DNA from: Flavobacterium notoginsengisoli
GTDB taxonomy: Bacteria > Bacteroidota > Bacteroidia > Flavobacteriales > Flavobacteriaceae
Reading direction: 5' to 3'
NCBI RefSeq assembly: GCF_014207905.1
Contig: NZ_JACHLB010000002.1
Span: 310,001 to 374,000, forward strand
Length of the DNA: 64,000 bases
A program made the position numbers and the translations under genes. This document shows, piece after piece, positions 45,165 through 54,636 of the stretch (its first letter is position 1; each line of letters starts with the position of its first letter). The notes under the pieces are model-generated. The model did no database searches, was not told the origin of the DNA, and saw only the letters and a list, made by a program, of their open reading frames with translations.

Positions 45165-47426
45165 TTATCTTCTATTTCTTCTAATAAGTATAAAAGCACC
45201 GCTTAAGATTATCAATAACGGAAACAAACCAATAAATACAATTTTGTTGATGAAAACCTGATTAGCATTTATTGTAATTTTATTATCGGTATGCTCTGGA
45301 CGTGTTGTATCTATTGGGAATTCAGAATTACTAAACCAGCTGAAAATATCGGTTACAAATTGGAAAGTTCCAGATCCTCCACGGCTTAATTCGGCATTGC
45401 CCATAAAATCGGCATCTCCAGCAATAATTATTTTTTGTGTTTTGCCATTGATGTTTCTAGTTAAAGCAGTTACCAACGGGATTTCTTTTGAAGAAGGCTG
45501 TTTTTTTAACTCTTCTGGAATAGAAGTAATTCCTGCCTGAGATTCCCACGCCGGCTGATTATTAGTTTTTAAAAGAGGCGTAATTTTAAATCCTGCATCT
45601 TTTGTCGCTGTAATTCCACTGCTTCCTAAAAGCGGAATTGGGTTATTGATTTTACTGAATTTGATGATAGTTGAATCGACATTTTTTTGAAGTTCGGTTA
45701 CTAAGAAATCTGGCGAATTAGTTTCGCTTTCCTGAACTAAAGTCTGTTTGGTAAAACTCACGCCCAATTTATCTGTAATTGCAGCTAGAGCCGAATTTGT
45801 TTCAGGTTCTGCCAAAAGCATTAAATTTTTTCCCTGATCGATATATTTTGTAATACGATCAACAGCGCCTTGGCTTAATTGCGTTTTAGGATCTGCAATG
45901 ATTAAAATAGTCGTTTCGGCTGGAATATCCTGTGCATTAATATCAACAGAAGAAACATCAAAACCTTGATTGATAAAAGAATATCTGAAAGAAACTTCAT
46001 TAAAACCAGTTTTGTAATTTTTGTCTCCGTTTTTGTCAACACTTCTTTCCATATTTCCGGTTGCGAAAACAATTTTTGGAGGCGAAACAACTAAACGTTT
46101 TAACGAAGCTGAAATTTCTTTTTCTAATGGAACTTTAAATAAATCATCAAAAAATCTTAAGAAAGTTTTTTTCCCTTTGTATTCAACTGTTCTTACAACA
46201 CGGTTTTGTTCTGGTCCTAAATCGACGATTTTTTTCATTTCTGCAGGAGAATATAACTTTTTCAGTTTCATATTCTGCGTTTCGATCAATTTCTCAGCCA
46301 ATTGTTTGTCATTCAATCCAGGATTCTGAGCATATAAAGCTTCGTTGTTCGATTTATCATAGTAATACACATATTCCATTTCCATTTGAGGCAAAAAACG
46401 GGTATATTTTTCAAAACTTGCAATATCTGAGTTTTGGGAAGCTGGTAAAACCATGAAATAATTAATGTCTAATAAATTTACGTAAGTAGTTAATTTAATT
46501 GGACCATCAATTTTTTCAACAATGTTTAAACTGGTTTTGGTAAGTGTTTTGTCTTTCGTGCGCGTCATATCATGATATAATGTAAGTGGCGCTCTCGATG
46601 TAATATATCCAAGAGATAAAACTATAGTAATTAAAAGAGTATATTTTAAAACTCTTTTTGATACAGTTTGCGCATCTCTTCCAGTTTGTAATTTGTAGAT
46701 ACTCAGTACAATAAAAAGACTGCTTACTAAAACAAAATAAAATACATCTTTGCTGATAATTAAACCTTCAAGCATTTCGTCTGCACGTCCAGCAATTGAA
46801 AGGAAATAGGTAATATCTTTTACGATTTCGACATCTTGCCAAAGTTTTCCAATAAAATTTAAACCAGCCAAAACAACCAAAGTACTAATAGCGGCAACAA
46901 CTTGATAAGAAGTCAGACACGACATAAAAAGTCCGATTGCGGCGTAAGTACAAACCAACAAATACAAACCAATTAAACCAGAAATAGCAAACTTAAGGTC
47001 TAAATTGTCTATTGAGAAATAAGCAATAGCAACTTGCAAGCCTAAAATCGCAATGAATAAAAGGCAATAAGCGGCAATAGCTAAATATTTACCTAATACA
47101 ATATCTTTAATTCTAATTGGTGAAGAAAGTAACAATTTGATCGAACCGCTATTAATTTCACGGCTTACTAATCCCATTGTTAAAAGCGGAACATATAGAT
47201 AAAGATAACTCTGCATTTCAGTATATAATCCGCTAAAACCAGAAAAAACAACCTGTGATAAATTGTCCATACTTTGTCCAATTTTCTGTGCTTTTTCGAA
47301 ACGTTCGATGGTATTGAAAAATTTCCAGCTTGACTGGATTGAAAATATTACTAAAACAACCCAAGCAACAGGCGAGTAGAACATCGTGTTGAGTTCTGTT
47401 TTAGCAATTCTATATATTGTTTTCAT
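45165..47426 (-). CDS. GldF-GldG-like ABC permease fused in one chain
   Basis: 753 residues. Residues 1-240 form an ABC-2 permease of about six helices, similar to GldF (YSPVAWVVLVIFSIQ, SREINSGSIKLLLSSPI). Residues about 260-285 hold a further helix, followed by a long extracytoplasmic GldG-like domain to about 720 (FATGNMERSVD, LSQGAVDRITKYIDQGKNLMLLAEPE) and a C-terminal helix with a basic end RRNRR. In F. johnsoniae GldF and GldG are separate proteins; here they are one. As it is encoded with SusCD and a peptidase, it is more likely a paralogue than the gliding transporter. It lies 15 bp after the ATPase gene. Confidence 0.88.
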   Translation of the reverse strand: MKTIYRIAKTELNTMFYSPVAWVVLVIFSIQSSWKFFNTIERFEKAQKIGQSMDNLSQVVFSGFSGLYTEMQSYLYLYVPLLTMGLVSREINSGSIKLLLSSPIRIKDIVLGKYLAIAAYCLLFIAILGLQVAIAYFSIDNLDLKFAISGLIGLYLLVCTYAAIGLFMSCLTSYQVVAAISTLVVLAGLNFIGKLWQDVEIVKDITYFLSIAGRADEMLEGLIISKDVFYFVLVSSLFIVLSIYKLQTGRDAQTVSKRVLKYTLLITIVLSLGYITSRAPLTLYHDMTRTKDKTLTKTSLNIVEKIDGPIKLTTYVNLLDINYFMVLPASQNSDIASFEKYTRFLPQMEMEYVYYYDKSNNEALYAQNPGLNDKQLAEKLIETQNMKLKKLYSPAEMKKIVDLGPEQNRVVRTVEYKGKKTFLRFFDDLFKVPLEKEISASLKRLVVSPPKIVFATGNMERSVDKNGDKNYKTGFNEVSFRYSFINQGFDVSSVDINAQDIPAETTILIIADPKTQLSQGAVDRITKYIDQGKNLMLLAEPETNSALAAITDKLGVSFTKQTLVQESETNSPDFLVTELQKNVDSTIIKFSKINNPIPLLGSSGITATKDAGFKITPLLKTNNQPAWESQAGITSIPEELKKQPSSKEIPLVTALTRNINGKTQKIIIAGDADFMGNAELSRGGSGTFQFVTDIFSWFSNSEFPIDTTRPEHTDNKITINANQVFINKIVFIGLFPLLIILSGAFILIRRNRR

Positions 47427-47441
47427 TTGTATATTTTTTAT

Positions 47442-48392
47442 TTAAGAAAGGATAGCGTTTTTAGATGGGGCTTTTTTAGATAATTGTGCAAAGATTTCGT
47501 CTAATGAAACTTTTTCAAATTGAATTTCACGAAGTTTCCAATTTTTCTGAACGCTTATTGAGACGATTTTTTCAGCAACTTCCTGTGTTCCGCTGAAAGT
47601 AATCTGTACTTTTTTAGGAGTTAGATAAACTGCTTCTGTGATTTCTGAAATTTCTTTAAAAGCCTCAACTGCTGGCGGATTTTCAAAACTTGCCGTTAAT
47701 TTATCTGCTTCGATATAATTGTTGAAAGCGTCTAGCGTATCAGAAAAAACCATGTGACCATTTTCAATCATTTTGATATCCTGGCAAGTTGCCTGAACTT
47801 CAGAAAGAATGTGTGAAGAAAAAATGACTGCCTTATCTTGTGCGATTTTCTTAATTAAATTTCGAACTTCTAAAATCTGGTTTGGGTCCAATCCGTTTGT
47901 TGGTTCATCTAGAACTACCAATTTTGGTTCGTGAATAATGGCCTGCGCAATGCCCACACGTTGTCTGTAACCTCCCGATAAATTTTTAATCAAACGATGG
48001 CTGAAATGCGAAATACCACATTTTTCTTTTGCTTTTTCGACAGCATTTCTAAGGTTTTCTTTTGGCACTAATCTTAGTTGCGCACAATGAATCAGATATT
48101 CATCAACCGTTAAATCCAAATGAAGCGGTGGCGTTTGTGGTAAAAAACCAATTAGTTTTTTGGCTTCAACAGGGTTTTCTTTCAAGTTAATTCCATCAAT
48201 AAAAATATTTCCTTTGGTTTGATTTAAAACGCCACAAAGAATATTCATAGTTGTCGATTTTCCGGCTCCGTTAGATCCTAAAAGGCCTAAAATCCTATTT
48301 TCTTTAATTTCGAAATTGATATTTTGAATTGCCCAATCCTTACTATATTGATGCGACAAGTCCTCAACTCTTACAATTGTAGTTGTTTCCAT
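47442..48392 (-). CDS. ABC transporter ATP-binding protein (GldA/CcmA-like)
   Basis: 316 residues with Walker A GSNGAGKST (residues 39-47), signature LSGGYRQRVGIAQ, Walker B VVLDEPTNGLDPNQ and the switch His in FSSHILSE. The C-terminal 90 residues are the accessory domain found in ABC-2 export ATPases. It energises the permease encoded just downstream. The group direction (export or membrane remodelling) follows from the ABC-2 class, not from evidence on substrate. A hairpin at 48408-48441 separates it from susD. Confidence 0.92.
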   Translation of the reverse strand: METTTIVRVEDLSHQYSKDWAIQNINFEIKENRILGLLGSNGAGKSTTMNILCGVLNQTKGNIFIDGINLKENPVEAKKLIGFLPQTPPLHLDLTVDEYLIHCAQLRLVPKENLRNAVEKAKEKCGISHFSHRLIKNLSGGYRQRVGIAQAIIHEPKLVVLDEPTNGLDPNQILEVRNLIKKIAQDKAVIFSSHILSEVQATCQDIKMIENGHMVFSDTLDAFNNYIEADKLTASFENPPAVEAFKEISEITEAVYLTPKKVQITFSGTQEVAEKIVSISVQKNWKLREIQFEKVSLDEIFAQLSKKAPSKNAILS

Positions 48393-48407
48393 AGTGTTTT
48401 TTAAAAT

Positions 48408-48441
48408 CGCAGGAATGTATTTTTACACAATCATTCCTGCG
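48408..48441 (-). promoter_or_regulatory. Intra-operon hairpin between susD and the ABC ATPase gene
   Basis: CGCAGGAATG and CATTCCTGCG form a perfect 10-bp stem around 14 nt. On the minus strand ATTTTAAAAAA follows, not a pure T-run. It may act as a partial terminator or protect the susCD mRNA end. Confidence 0.6.
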
Positions 48442-48454
48442 TTACTTTTAATGT

Positions 48455-49822
48455 TTAGTATCCTGAATTTTGGGTTAAGAAGGGATTAGAACGAATAGCC
48501 GTGTCTGGAATAGGGAAAAGACTGTCTGTAGAAGACCAGATTTTTCCAGCTGTAGCTCCAAGAACTTGATCTATTGTACCGCTTCTTTTAAGATCGAACC
48601 ATCTGTGGCCAAATTCTCCAAATAATTCGCGTTCTCTTTCTAGCGAAATTAAAGCTGCCAATTGCGTTGGATCGGTTAATGTAGTTGAAGATAATAATGC
48701 TCTGTTGCGAATTACATTGATGTCTTGCTGCGCACCAGTTATATCGTTTAATTTTAGTTTTGCTTCCGCTCTAATTAAATAAAGTTCAGCTAATCTTAAA
48801 ACTGTAGAGCGCTCAACAGGAGTTGCTACATAAGAGTTTTTATATTTTCTTGGCGCTAAAAAAGTAGAACCGTCTGAGGCAACCACACTGATAGTCCAAT
48901 TTGTTTTTCTAGCATCACCAGTTTCAAACATTGTATTTCCTTTTCTTAGCATATAAGTTCCTGCAGTTGTATACAATGCCGCGCCTTCGTAAGTATATGC
49001 AGTTGTAAAATAAGGAATTTGAAGAATTGCCTCAGTATTATCGGCAATAAATGGACTATTTGCTGATGTCAATCCTGTAATCATTTTGTAAGTAGCAGTT
49101 TGATTGATTACAGAAGTTGCGTATGCAGAAGCTTCGCTCCATTTCCCTAAATAAAGATTTACTCTTGCTAATAGTGCGTCTGCGGCCCATTTTGTAGCTC
49201 TAATTCTTTGTGAATTGTAATTAGAATAATTTACTGGAAGGTCGGCTTCGGCAGCTGTCAAATCAAGTAAAATCTGATTGTAAACTTCCGCTTGAGTTGT
49301 TCTCGGCGCTAAAGCAGACTGATCAACATTTGTTGTAAGAACCAAAGGCACATCGCCCCAAATGTTTGTTAGATAAAAGTAGCAATAAGCTCTTAAAAAC
49401 TTGGCTTCTGCAATCCAACGAGGAGTTTTGGTAGACGTAAGCGTTTTGCTTCCGCTAATTCCTTCTATAACACTATTAGCATTATAAATTGTTTTATAAA
49501 GCTCTGTCCACATAGTACCTGTTGTACCGTCAGTTTCTGGAATTTCGTTAGTCGTATAAACGTTTGTTAGCTGTGTTTTAAGAATAAGTTCGTCTGAAGT
49601 TTCTCCAAGAACATAATGCAATGATCCGTAATATGTACTAGCAACCATACTTTGGTATATACCATTTACAGCAGCTTCTGCGGTTGGATCGGAAGCGTAA
49701 ATAGTAACAGAAGATAATTCATTACTTGGAAGATTAACGTCAAGCATTTCTTCACAGCTCGTAAATCCAATTAAAAGGAAAAACGAAAATATAGAGGTGT
49801 ATTTAATCGATGTATTTTTCAT
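48455..49822 (-). CDS. SusD/RagB-family surface lipoprotein
   Basis: 455 residues, lipobox GFTSC (Cys23). Family blocks are AKFLRAYCYFYLTNIWGDVPLV, RATKWAADALLARVNLYLGKW, LRLAELYLIRAEAKL and the terminal PDTAIRSNPFLTQNSGY. It is shorter than the SusD of the PUL, closer in length to members that take peptides or small glycans, though length alone decides nothing. It pairs with the SusC encoded 11 bp upstream. No glycosidase gene is near. Confidence 0.95.
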   Translation of the reverse strand: MKNTSIKYTSIFSFFLLIGFTSCEEMLDVNLPSNELSSVTIYASDPTAEAAVNGIYQSMVASTYYGSLHYVLGETSDELILKTQLTNVYTTNEIPETDGTTGTMWTELYKTIYNANSVIEGISGSKTLTSTKTPRWIAEAKFLRAYCYFYLTNIWGDVPLVLTTNVDQSALAPRTTQAEVYNQILLDLTAAEADLPVNYSNYNSQRIRATKWAADALLARVNLYLGKWSEASAYATSVINQTATYKMITGLTSANSPFIADNTEAILQIPYFTTAYTYEGAALYTTAGTYMLRKGNTMFETGDARKTNWTISVVASDGSTFLAPRKYKNSYVATPVERSTVLRLAELYLIRAEAKLKLNDITGAQQDINVIRNRALLSSTTLTDPTQLAALISLERERELFGEFGHRWFDLKRSGTIDQVLGATAGKIWSSTDSLFPIPDTAIRSNPFLTQNSGY

Positions 49823-49833
49823 GTCTTTTAGAT

Positions 49834-52800
49834 TTAAAATGTAAACTGTGTTCCTAAAGTTATGGTGCGTAACGGAGGTAAATTTAAACCTTGGGTTTCC
49901 GGATCAAATCCTTTGTATTTAGTAAAAGTGACTAGGTTTTGTCCCTGAAGTGAAAGACGTATATTTTGTATAAATTTTTGAGTCTTTTGATCTAACGGAA
50001 TATTATAAGTTGCACTTACATTTTTTAATTTAATATAAGAAGCATCAACAATAGTAGCTGTAGATCCAGCATAATTTGCGAAACTAGACTGATAATTAGC
50101 GCTCAATACATTTCCTTGTGCTATATAATCATTGTATTCATCAACCTGATAATTTGCAAGTCCGTAAGGATAACCTGGTTGTACTGCAATTGAAGAAAGA
50201 AGACTTCTTCCATCTTGTTTTACAAATTGGAATAAAAAGTCAAGAGCAAAATTTTTGTATGAAATTGAGTTTGAAATTCCGCCATAATATTTCGGGTAAG
50301 TAGCGCCATAATATTTTCTATCACCAAGACCCGTTTGGGCAAATCCAGTTGAGATTCTTCCATCTCCATTTACATCTTCAAACTGTGCTATACCACTTGC
50401 ATTTACTCCAGTAAAATTATATAGATACCTGCCACTTAAAGCATTTCCAACTACATAAGTAGAGTAGTAGCTAGAGGTTTCTATGCCTGGGAAAGACAAT
50501 AATTTGTTTGAGTTTGTCGAAATGTTGAAAGAAGTAGTCCAATTCAAGTTTTTAGTGTGAATATTGGTTGTAGCCAATGTAAATTCCCAACCTTTATTTT
50601 CAACTTCAGCATTTAAATTTGCTTGATAAGAAGTAAATCCAGCTTGCGGACTTAACGTTGCGCTTACTAACTGATTTCCTGAAACATTTCTGTAATAAGC
50701 TGACGTAAATGAGATTCTGTCATTAAGAAAACTCAAATCCAATGCAACTTCAAATTTCTTAGTAACTTCCCATTGGAAATTTGGATTAGCAATTCTTGTT
50801 GCGGCCATAGAAGAGTTTCCAACACCATAAGTTGCAGTTGAGTACGTGTTTGCATATCCGTAATCACCGATGGCATCACTACCAACTTCTCCGTAACTTG
50901 AGCGAAGTTTACCAAAACTCAATATGCCGTTATCTTTAAGGAAATTTTCTTCTGAGAAAACCCAAGCTCCACCTACAGAACCAAAATTACCATAACGGTT
51001 ATTAGCTCCAAAACGAGAAGAACCATCTCTTCTGAAATTGACATTAAGAATATATTTGTTTAGAATATTATAATTCAATCTGCTAAAAAGAGAAGCATAT
51101 TTATATTCTGAAGAGCCATTGTAAATTGTTGCTGTTGCTGCAGTTCCTGTAATTCCAACAAGATTATCTGAACTATAACCTGAAGTACTTACGTAAGATG
51201 GCATGCGCGATTTTCTATTTTGCCAAGAACCACCAACCAAAGCAGTAAGGTTTCCTTTCCATAAAGAAGTGCTATAATTTAATTGTGGATCAATACTGAA
51301 ATTGTTGGTATTATTGATAGAAACTGTATAACTTCTTGAGGTATTTAGCGTAATATTATTTGCTGTATAATATGCATAGTTCATCCCCGACGCAGGCAAA
51401 AATTGTTCAGATGTCATTTGAGCTCTTCCGTATCCTAAATCAGTTTTAAAAGATAATCCTTTTGCAATTTCGTAGTTGATACTGAAACTTGTAATTAAAT
51501 TATTACCTTTATCCTCAACTCTTCTGTTTAAGGCTCCTAACGGATTTACATCACTAAAATAAGTAGGTGACCAATAATATGATCCGTCTGCATTATAAAT
51601 GGTGTGATTTGGTGCAGTATTTACAGCATAAGTTGTAATATCGTAAAAAGGCAGTTTGTTATCGTCTGCAGAAAAAATAACCGAAGCTCCTATTTTCAGT
51701 TTTTTATCTAAAGTATAATGGTTTACATTAAAATTAGTAGAAAATTTATTGTATCCGAAATCTCCAGGTAAAACAGTCGTTTCTTTATGATACGCACTGC
51801 TTAATAAGAAATTAGTATTCTCATTACCTCCTTTTAAGCTTGCAGAAAAATTGGTGAAATCGGCTGTACCTCCAATTAATTTTTTCTGCCAGTCTGTATA
51901 TGCATTTTGATCGAAAGCTGTTAGAGCAATTCCTGTACTGAAATTACTTGGCTGTGCATTAGCATTGGTTAGTGCTGTGCGAAGCATATTTAGATAAGTT
52001 GGAGTATCTAAAGTTTTTATCATATGTGCCACATCAGAAACTCCAGAATTTGTAGTTACAGTAAATTCTGTTTTCCCTGCTTCTCCTTTTTTTGTCGTAA
52101 TAAGAACAACACCATTTGCTCCTCTTGATCCATAAATCGCAGTTGCATCTGCATCTTTAAGGATTTCAATACTTTGAATATCATTCGGATTAATAACATT
52201 CAATGGACTTGTTGATTTTTGAGCACCTCTAATCACTCGATCAGATTGAACTTGTTCTTTAATATCGTCGCCAATGTAAGGAACACCGTCAATTACATAT
52301 AACGGAAGATTGTCTCCAGCAATTGAATTTGTTCCTCGAATGCTAATATTCATGTTACTTCCTGCATATCCAGAAGTTTGCGTTACAAATACACCGGGAG
52401 TTCTTCCTTGTAAACTTTGTAAAATATTAGTTATAGGTTGTTTTTCAATATCTTCAGCAGTAATTTTAACTACAGATCCAGTTGAAGTTCTTCGAGTTGT
52501 GGTTCCATATCCGATAATTACAACTTCATCTAATTTTGCTAGATCGGGCTGCATTTTAATGGTAATTGTAGTCTGATTTTCAACGGTAACTTCTTGAGTT
52601 TTATATCCTATATAAGATATTTTCAAGACATGTTTTCCTTTTGGAAGTTCGATAAAAAACTGTCCATCAAAATCGGTAATTCCTTGTTTATTGCTTCCTG
52701 CAACTGCAATAGAAACTCCTGGAAGAGGCTGTCCGTTTTCATCTAGCACTTTTCCGTTAAGCATAAAATTGACATCTTTTTCACTCTCTGTTTTTTCAGC

Positions 52801-53217
52801 AGTTTTGGCAACTTCTTTTTTATAGATTACTACATTTTTGTCAACTTGTTTGTAGACCAGATTAGTTCCTTGAAATACAGAATTCAAAATTTCACTAACA
52901 CTTCTTCTTCCTCTTTGAGTAGTAACTTTTGGAAAATCTTTTATGATCTGCGGCTGATAGGCAAACAATAATCCTGTTCTGTTTTCTATAGTTTTAAAAA
53001 GCGTTTTAATATCCTGATTATGCAGTTCAATGTCAACAGATATCGACTCTAAATTCTGGCCACTCATTTCGGTAGCGAAAATCATATGAGTACCGCAGGT
53101 TAGCAAGAAAATGTGGAATAAACTGATTCGCATAATCATAATGGTTTTTTTTGACAAATGAAAAAAAGACGAATTCTTTTCACTGCCAAACATGGTTGTT
53201 TTACAGCGTAATTTCAT
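49834..53217 (-). CDS. SusC-family TonB-dependent transporter with STN domain
   Basis: 1127 residues. A long N-terminus (signal helix near residues 26-47, FHIFLLTCGTHMIFA) leads to an STN domain at about 57-132 (VDIELHNQDIKTLFKTIENR), a carboxypeptidase-regulatory-like domain (about 150-230), the plug (DEVVIIGYGTTTRRTSTGSV, LYVIDGVPYIG) and the barrel ending TLGTQFTF. STN domains contact FecR-type anti-sigma factors, so this transporter is probably both importer and sensor. The FecR and ECF sigma genes are directly upstream. The start may be a later ATG (residues 27 or 29, MIMRIS), since the first 25 residues are polar. Confidence 0.95.
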   Translation of the reverse strand: MKLRCKTTMFGSEKNSSFFHLSKKTIMIMRISLFHIFLLTCGTHMIFATEMSGQNLESISVDIELHNQDIKTLFKTIENRTGLLFAYQPQIIKDFPKVTTQRGRRSVSEILNSVFQGTNLVYKQVDKNVVIYKKEVAKTAEKTESEKDVNFMLNGKVLDENGQPLPGVSIAVAGSNKQGITDFDGQFFIELPKGKHVLKISYIGYKTQEVTVENQTTITIKMQPDLAKLDEVVIIGYGTTTRRTSTGSVVKITAEDIEKQPITNILQSLQGRTPGVFVTQTSGYAGSNMNISIRGTNSIAGDNLPLYVIDGVPYIGDDIKEQVQSDRVIRGAQKSTSPLNVINPNDIQSIEILKDADATAIYGSRGANGVVLITTKKGEAGKTEFTVTTNSGVSDVAHMIKTLDTPTYLNMLRTALTNANAQPSNFSTGIALTAFDQNAYTDWQKKLIGGTADFTNFSASLKGGNENTNFLLSSAYHKETTVLPGDFGYNKFSTNFNVNHYTLDKKLKIGASVIFSADDNKLPFYDITTYAVNTAPNHTIYNADGSYYWSPTYFSDVNPLGALNRRVEDKGNNLITSFSINYEIAKGLSFKTDLGYGRAQMTSEQFLPASGMNYAYYTANNITLNTSRSYTVSINNTNNFSIDPQLNYSTSLWKGNLTALVGGSWQNRKSRMPSYVSTSGYSSDNLVGITGTAATATIYNGSSEYKYASLFSRLNYNILNKYILNVNFRRDGSSRFGANNRYGNFGSVGGAWVFSEENFLKDNGILSFGKLRSSYGEVGSDAIGDYGYANTYSTATYGVGNSSMAATRIANPNFQWEVTKKFEVALDLSFLNDRISFTSAYYRNVSGNQLVSATLSPQAGFTSYQANLNAEVENKGWEFTLATTNIHTKNLNWTTSFNISTNSNKLLSFPGIETSSYYSTYVVGNALSGRYLYNFTGVNASGIAQFEDVNGDGRISTGFAQTGLGDRKYYGATYPKYYGGISNSISYKNFALDFLFQFVKQDGRSLLSSIAVQPGYPYGLANYQVDEYNDYIAQGNVLSANYQSSFANYAGSTATIVDASYIKLKNVSATYNIPLDQKTQKFIQNIRLSLQGQNLVTFTKYKGFDPETQGLNLPPLRTITLGTQFTF

Positions 53218-53266
53218 AAATTTGCTTGTTTTTTAATGGTTACTGGATTAATTGTTAAAAATCTTG

Positions 53267-53292
53267 GCCATCTGGTGTAGGAGCTAGATGGC
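53267..53292 (-). promoter_or_regulatory. Hairpin in the fecR-susC spacer
   Basis: GCCATCT and AGATGGC form a perfect 7-bp stem around 12 nt, 50 bp before the susC start. On the plus strand TTTTTT follows, but the genes run on the minus strand, so in this mRNA it is a hairpin followed by AAGATTTTT. A weak attenuator is possible. Confidence 0.45.
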
Positions 53293-53383
53293 TTTTTTAC
53301 TTTTGGTTTTGGTTAATTTGTTCTCTGTTTTAAGGTTAATATTTATTTTCTAAGCTTTCTAAGTAGGAGGTTAGTAAGCTTCT

Positions 53384-54430
53384 TTACTCTTTCTCACAGC
53401 CTTTTCCGTCCAAAATAACGGCTCCAGCTTTGTTGTAATGATATTCAGTTTCGATAACACTGCTTATTACTTTCAAGACATGATCTAAATCTTCTTCATT
53501 TAAGAAACTAGCTGTGATTCGACAATTCTTAATTTTATCATTCGAGATTAAAATCTGCACTTTGTATTTTTGAGCTATTAGAGAAGCAGCTTCAGCCATA
53601 TTCAAATCATCTAGAATCAGGTAATTGCTTTTCCACTCGGTTACAATGGCAGCGCTAACATTATTTTGTTCAAAGCTTAAAGTGCTTTTGTTAACTTTAA
53701 TCTGCTGATTAGGAGTAATTACACCATATATTTTTTCGGTATCTCCAACCTGAACTTTACCGCGAGCAACAGTAACTTCAATGTTGTTCGATGAATTTTT
53801 AGCATTAATATTAAAAGCAGTCCCTAAAACTTTAGTTTGAATTTTACCCGTGTGCACGATAAAAGGTTTTTCCTGATTATGCTTAATGTCAAAAAAAGCT
53901 TCACCCGTCAATGTTACTTCGCGAGTTTTAGAGTTAAAAGCATTCTGATCGTACTTTAGGGTACTATTATCATTTAGAAGAACCGTGCTTCCATCAGGAA
54001 GATGAACCAATTGTTTTCCGCTAAAGTCAATTAAGGTATTTTGCGCTACAACTGCCGGAGTTTCTGGTGTAATGGTTGGAATCGCTTTTTGTTTAAAGAA
54101 TAATGTATTTCCTAAAGCAATTAGTAAAGCAATGCTGGCTGCTACAAAAAGTGATTGAAAAATTACTTTTCTTCTTCGCTTCGGATTTAAATCTAAAACC
54201 TTAGGTTCGTTTTGCGGTTTAGACAAAATGTAATTTAAAATATCATCACTCTGTTTTTTATCCATTACATCTGTAACATAATCACTTTTCAGCATTTCAT
54301 GAATTTTTTCTTTAAGAAAATTATCATGTTCGCCCTGCTGAATAATGCTCATCATTTGCTCTTTTTCTGCATCAGATAGATTATTCTGCAAATAGCCTTC
54401 AAATAACTCTTCGAACTTTTTTTGCTGCAT
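53384..54430 (-). CDS. FecR-family anti-sigma factor
   Basis: 348 residues: a cytoplasmic N-terminal region of about 85 residues, one membrane helix at about 90-110 (LFVAASIALLIALGNTLFF), a periplasmic FecR domain at about 130-235 (LPDGSTVLLNDNSTLKYD, REVTLTGEAFFDIKHN, FNINAKNSSNNIEVTVARGK) and a C-terminal DUF4974 domain at about 275-345. It should hold the adjacent ECF sigma factor until the STN domain of the transporter signals. The ECF gene lies 206 bp upstream with phased A-tracts between them, so fecR may have its own promoter. Confidence 0.94.
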   Translation of the reverse strand: MQQKKFEELFEGYLQNNLSDAEKEQMMSIIQQGEHDNFLKEKIHEMLKSDYVTDVMDKKQSDDILNYILSKPQNEPKVLDLNPKRRRKVIFQSLFVAASIALLIALGNTLFFKQKAIPTITPETPAVVAQNTLIDFSGKQLVHLPDGSTVLLNDNSTLKYDQNAFNSKTREVTLTGEAFFDIKHNQEKPFIVHTGKIQTKVLGTAFNINAKNSSNNIEVTVARGKVQVGDTEKIYGVITPNQQIKVNKSTLSFEQNNVSAAIVTEWKSNYLILDDLNMAEAASLIAQKYKVQILISNDKIKNCRITASFLNEEDLDHVLKVISSVIETEYHYNKAGAVILDGKGCEKE

Positions 54431-54569
54431 TTGTTTCGTTAATTAAATTAGTACTTGTTTGTAAATGATAGTTTGGAGTTTTTTTTCTTTCTTTTTTGGG
54501 GGACAACGCACATTAAGTATGTTCCTTTTATATAAAGACCATTTAAAAAAGGGGAGGGAGTAGTTGAAA

Positions 54570-54602
54570 GTAAAAAAAATGTAAAAAAAACGTAAAAAAA
54601 GC
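54570..54602. promoter_or_regulatory. Three phased A-tracts upstream of fecR
   Basis: GTAAAAAAA units start at 54570, 54581 and 54592, an exact 11-bp period close to one helical turn, which gives intrinsic DNA curvature. They lie 140-170 bp upstream of fecR and 35 bp after the sigma gene, and could be an UP-like element of a promoter for fecR and susCD. Confidence 0.5.
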
Positions 54603-54636
54603 GGATTATGCTTTTTTTGAAAGAAAAACCTTTATG

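Noticed and set aside
45165..47426. The gliding motility transporter gldF-gldG itself
   Set aside because: The fused form and the SusCD/M16 context argue for a paralogue, though the window cannot prove it.
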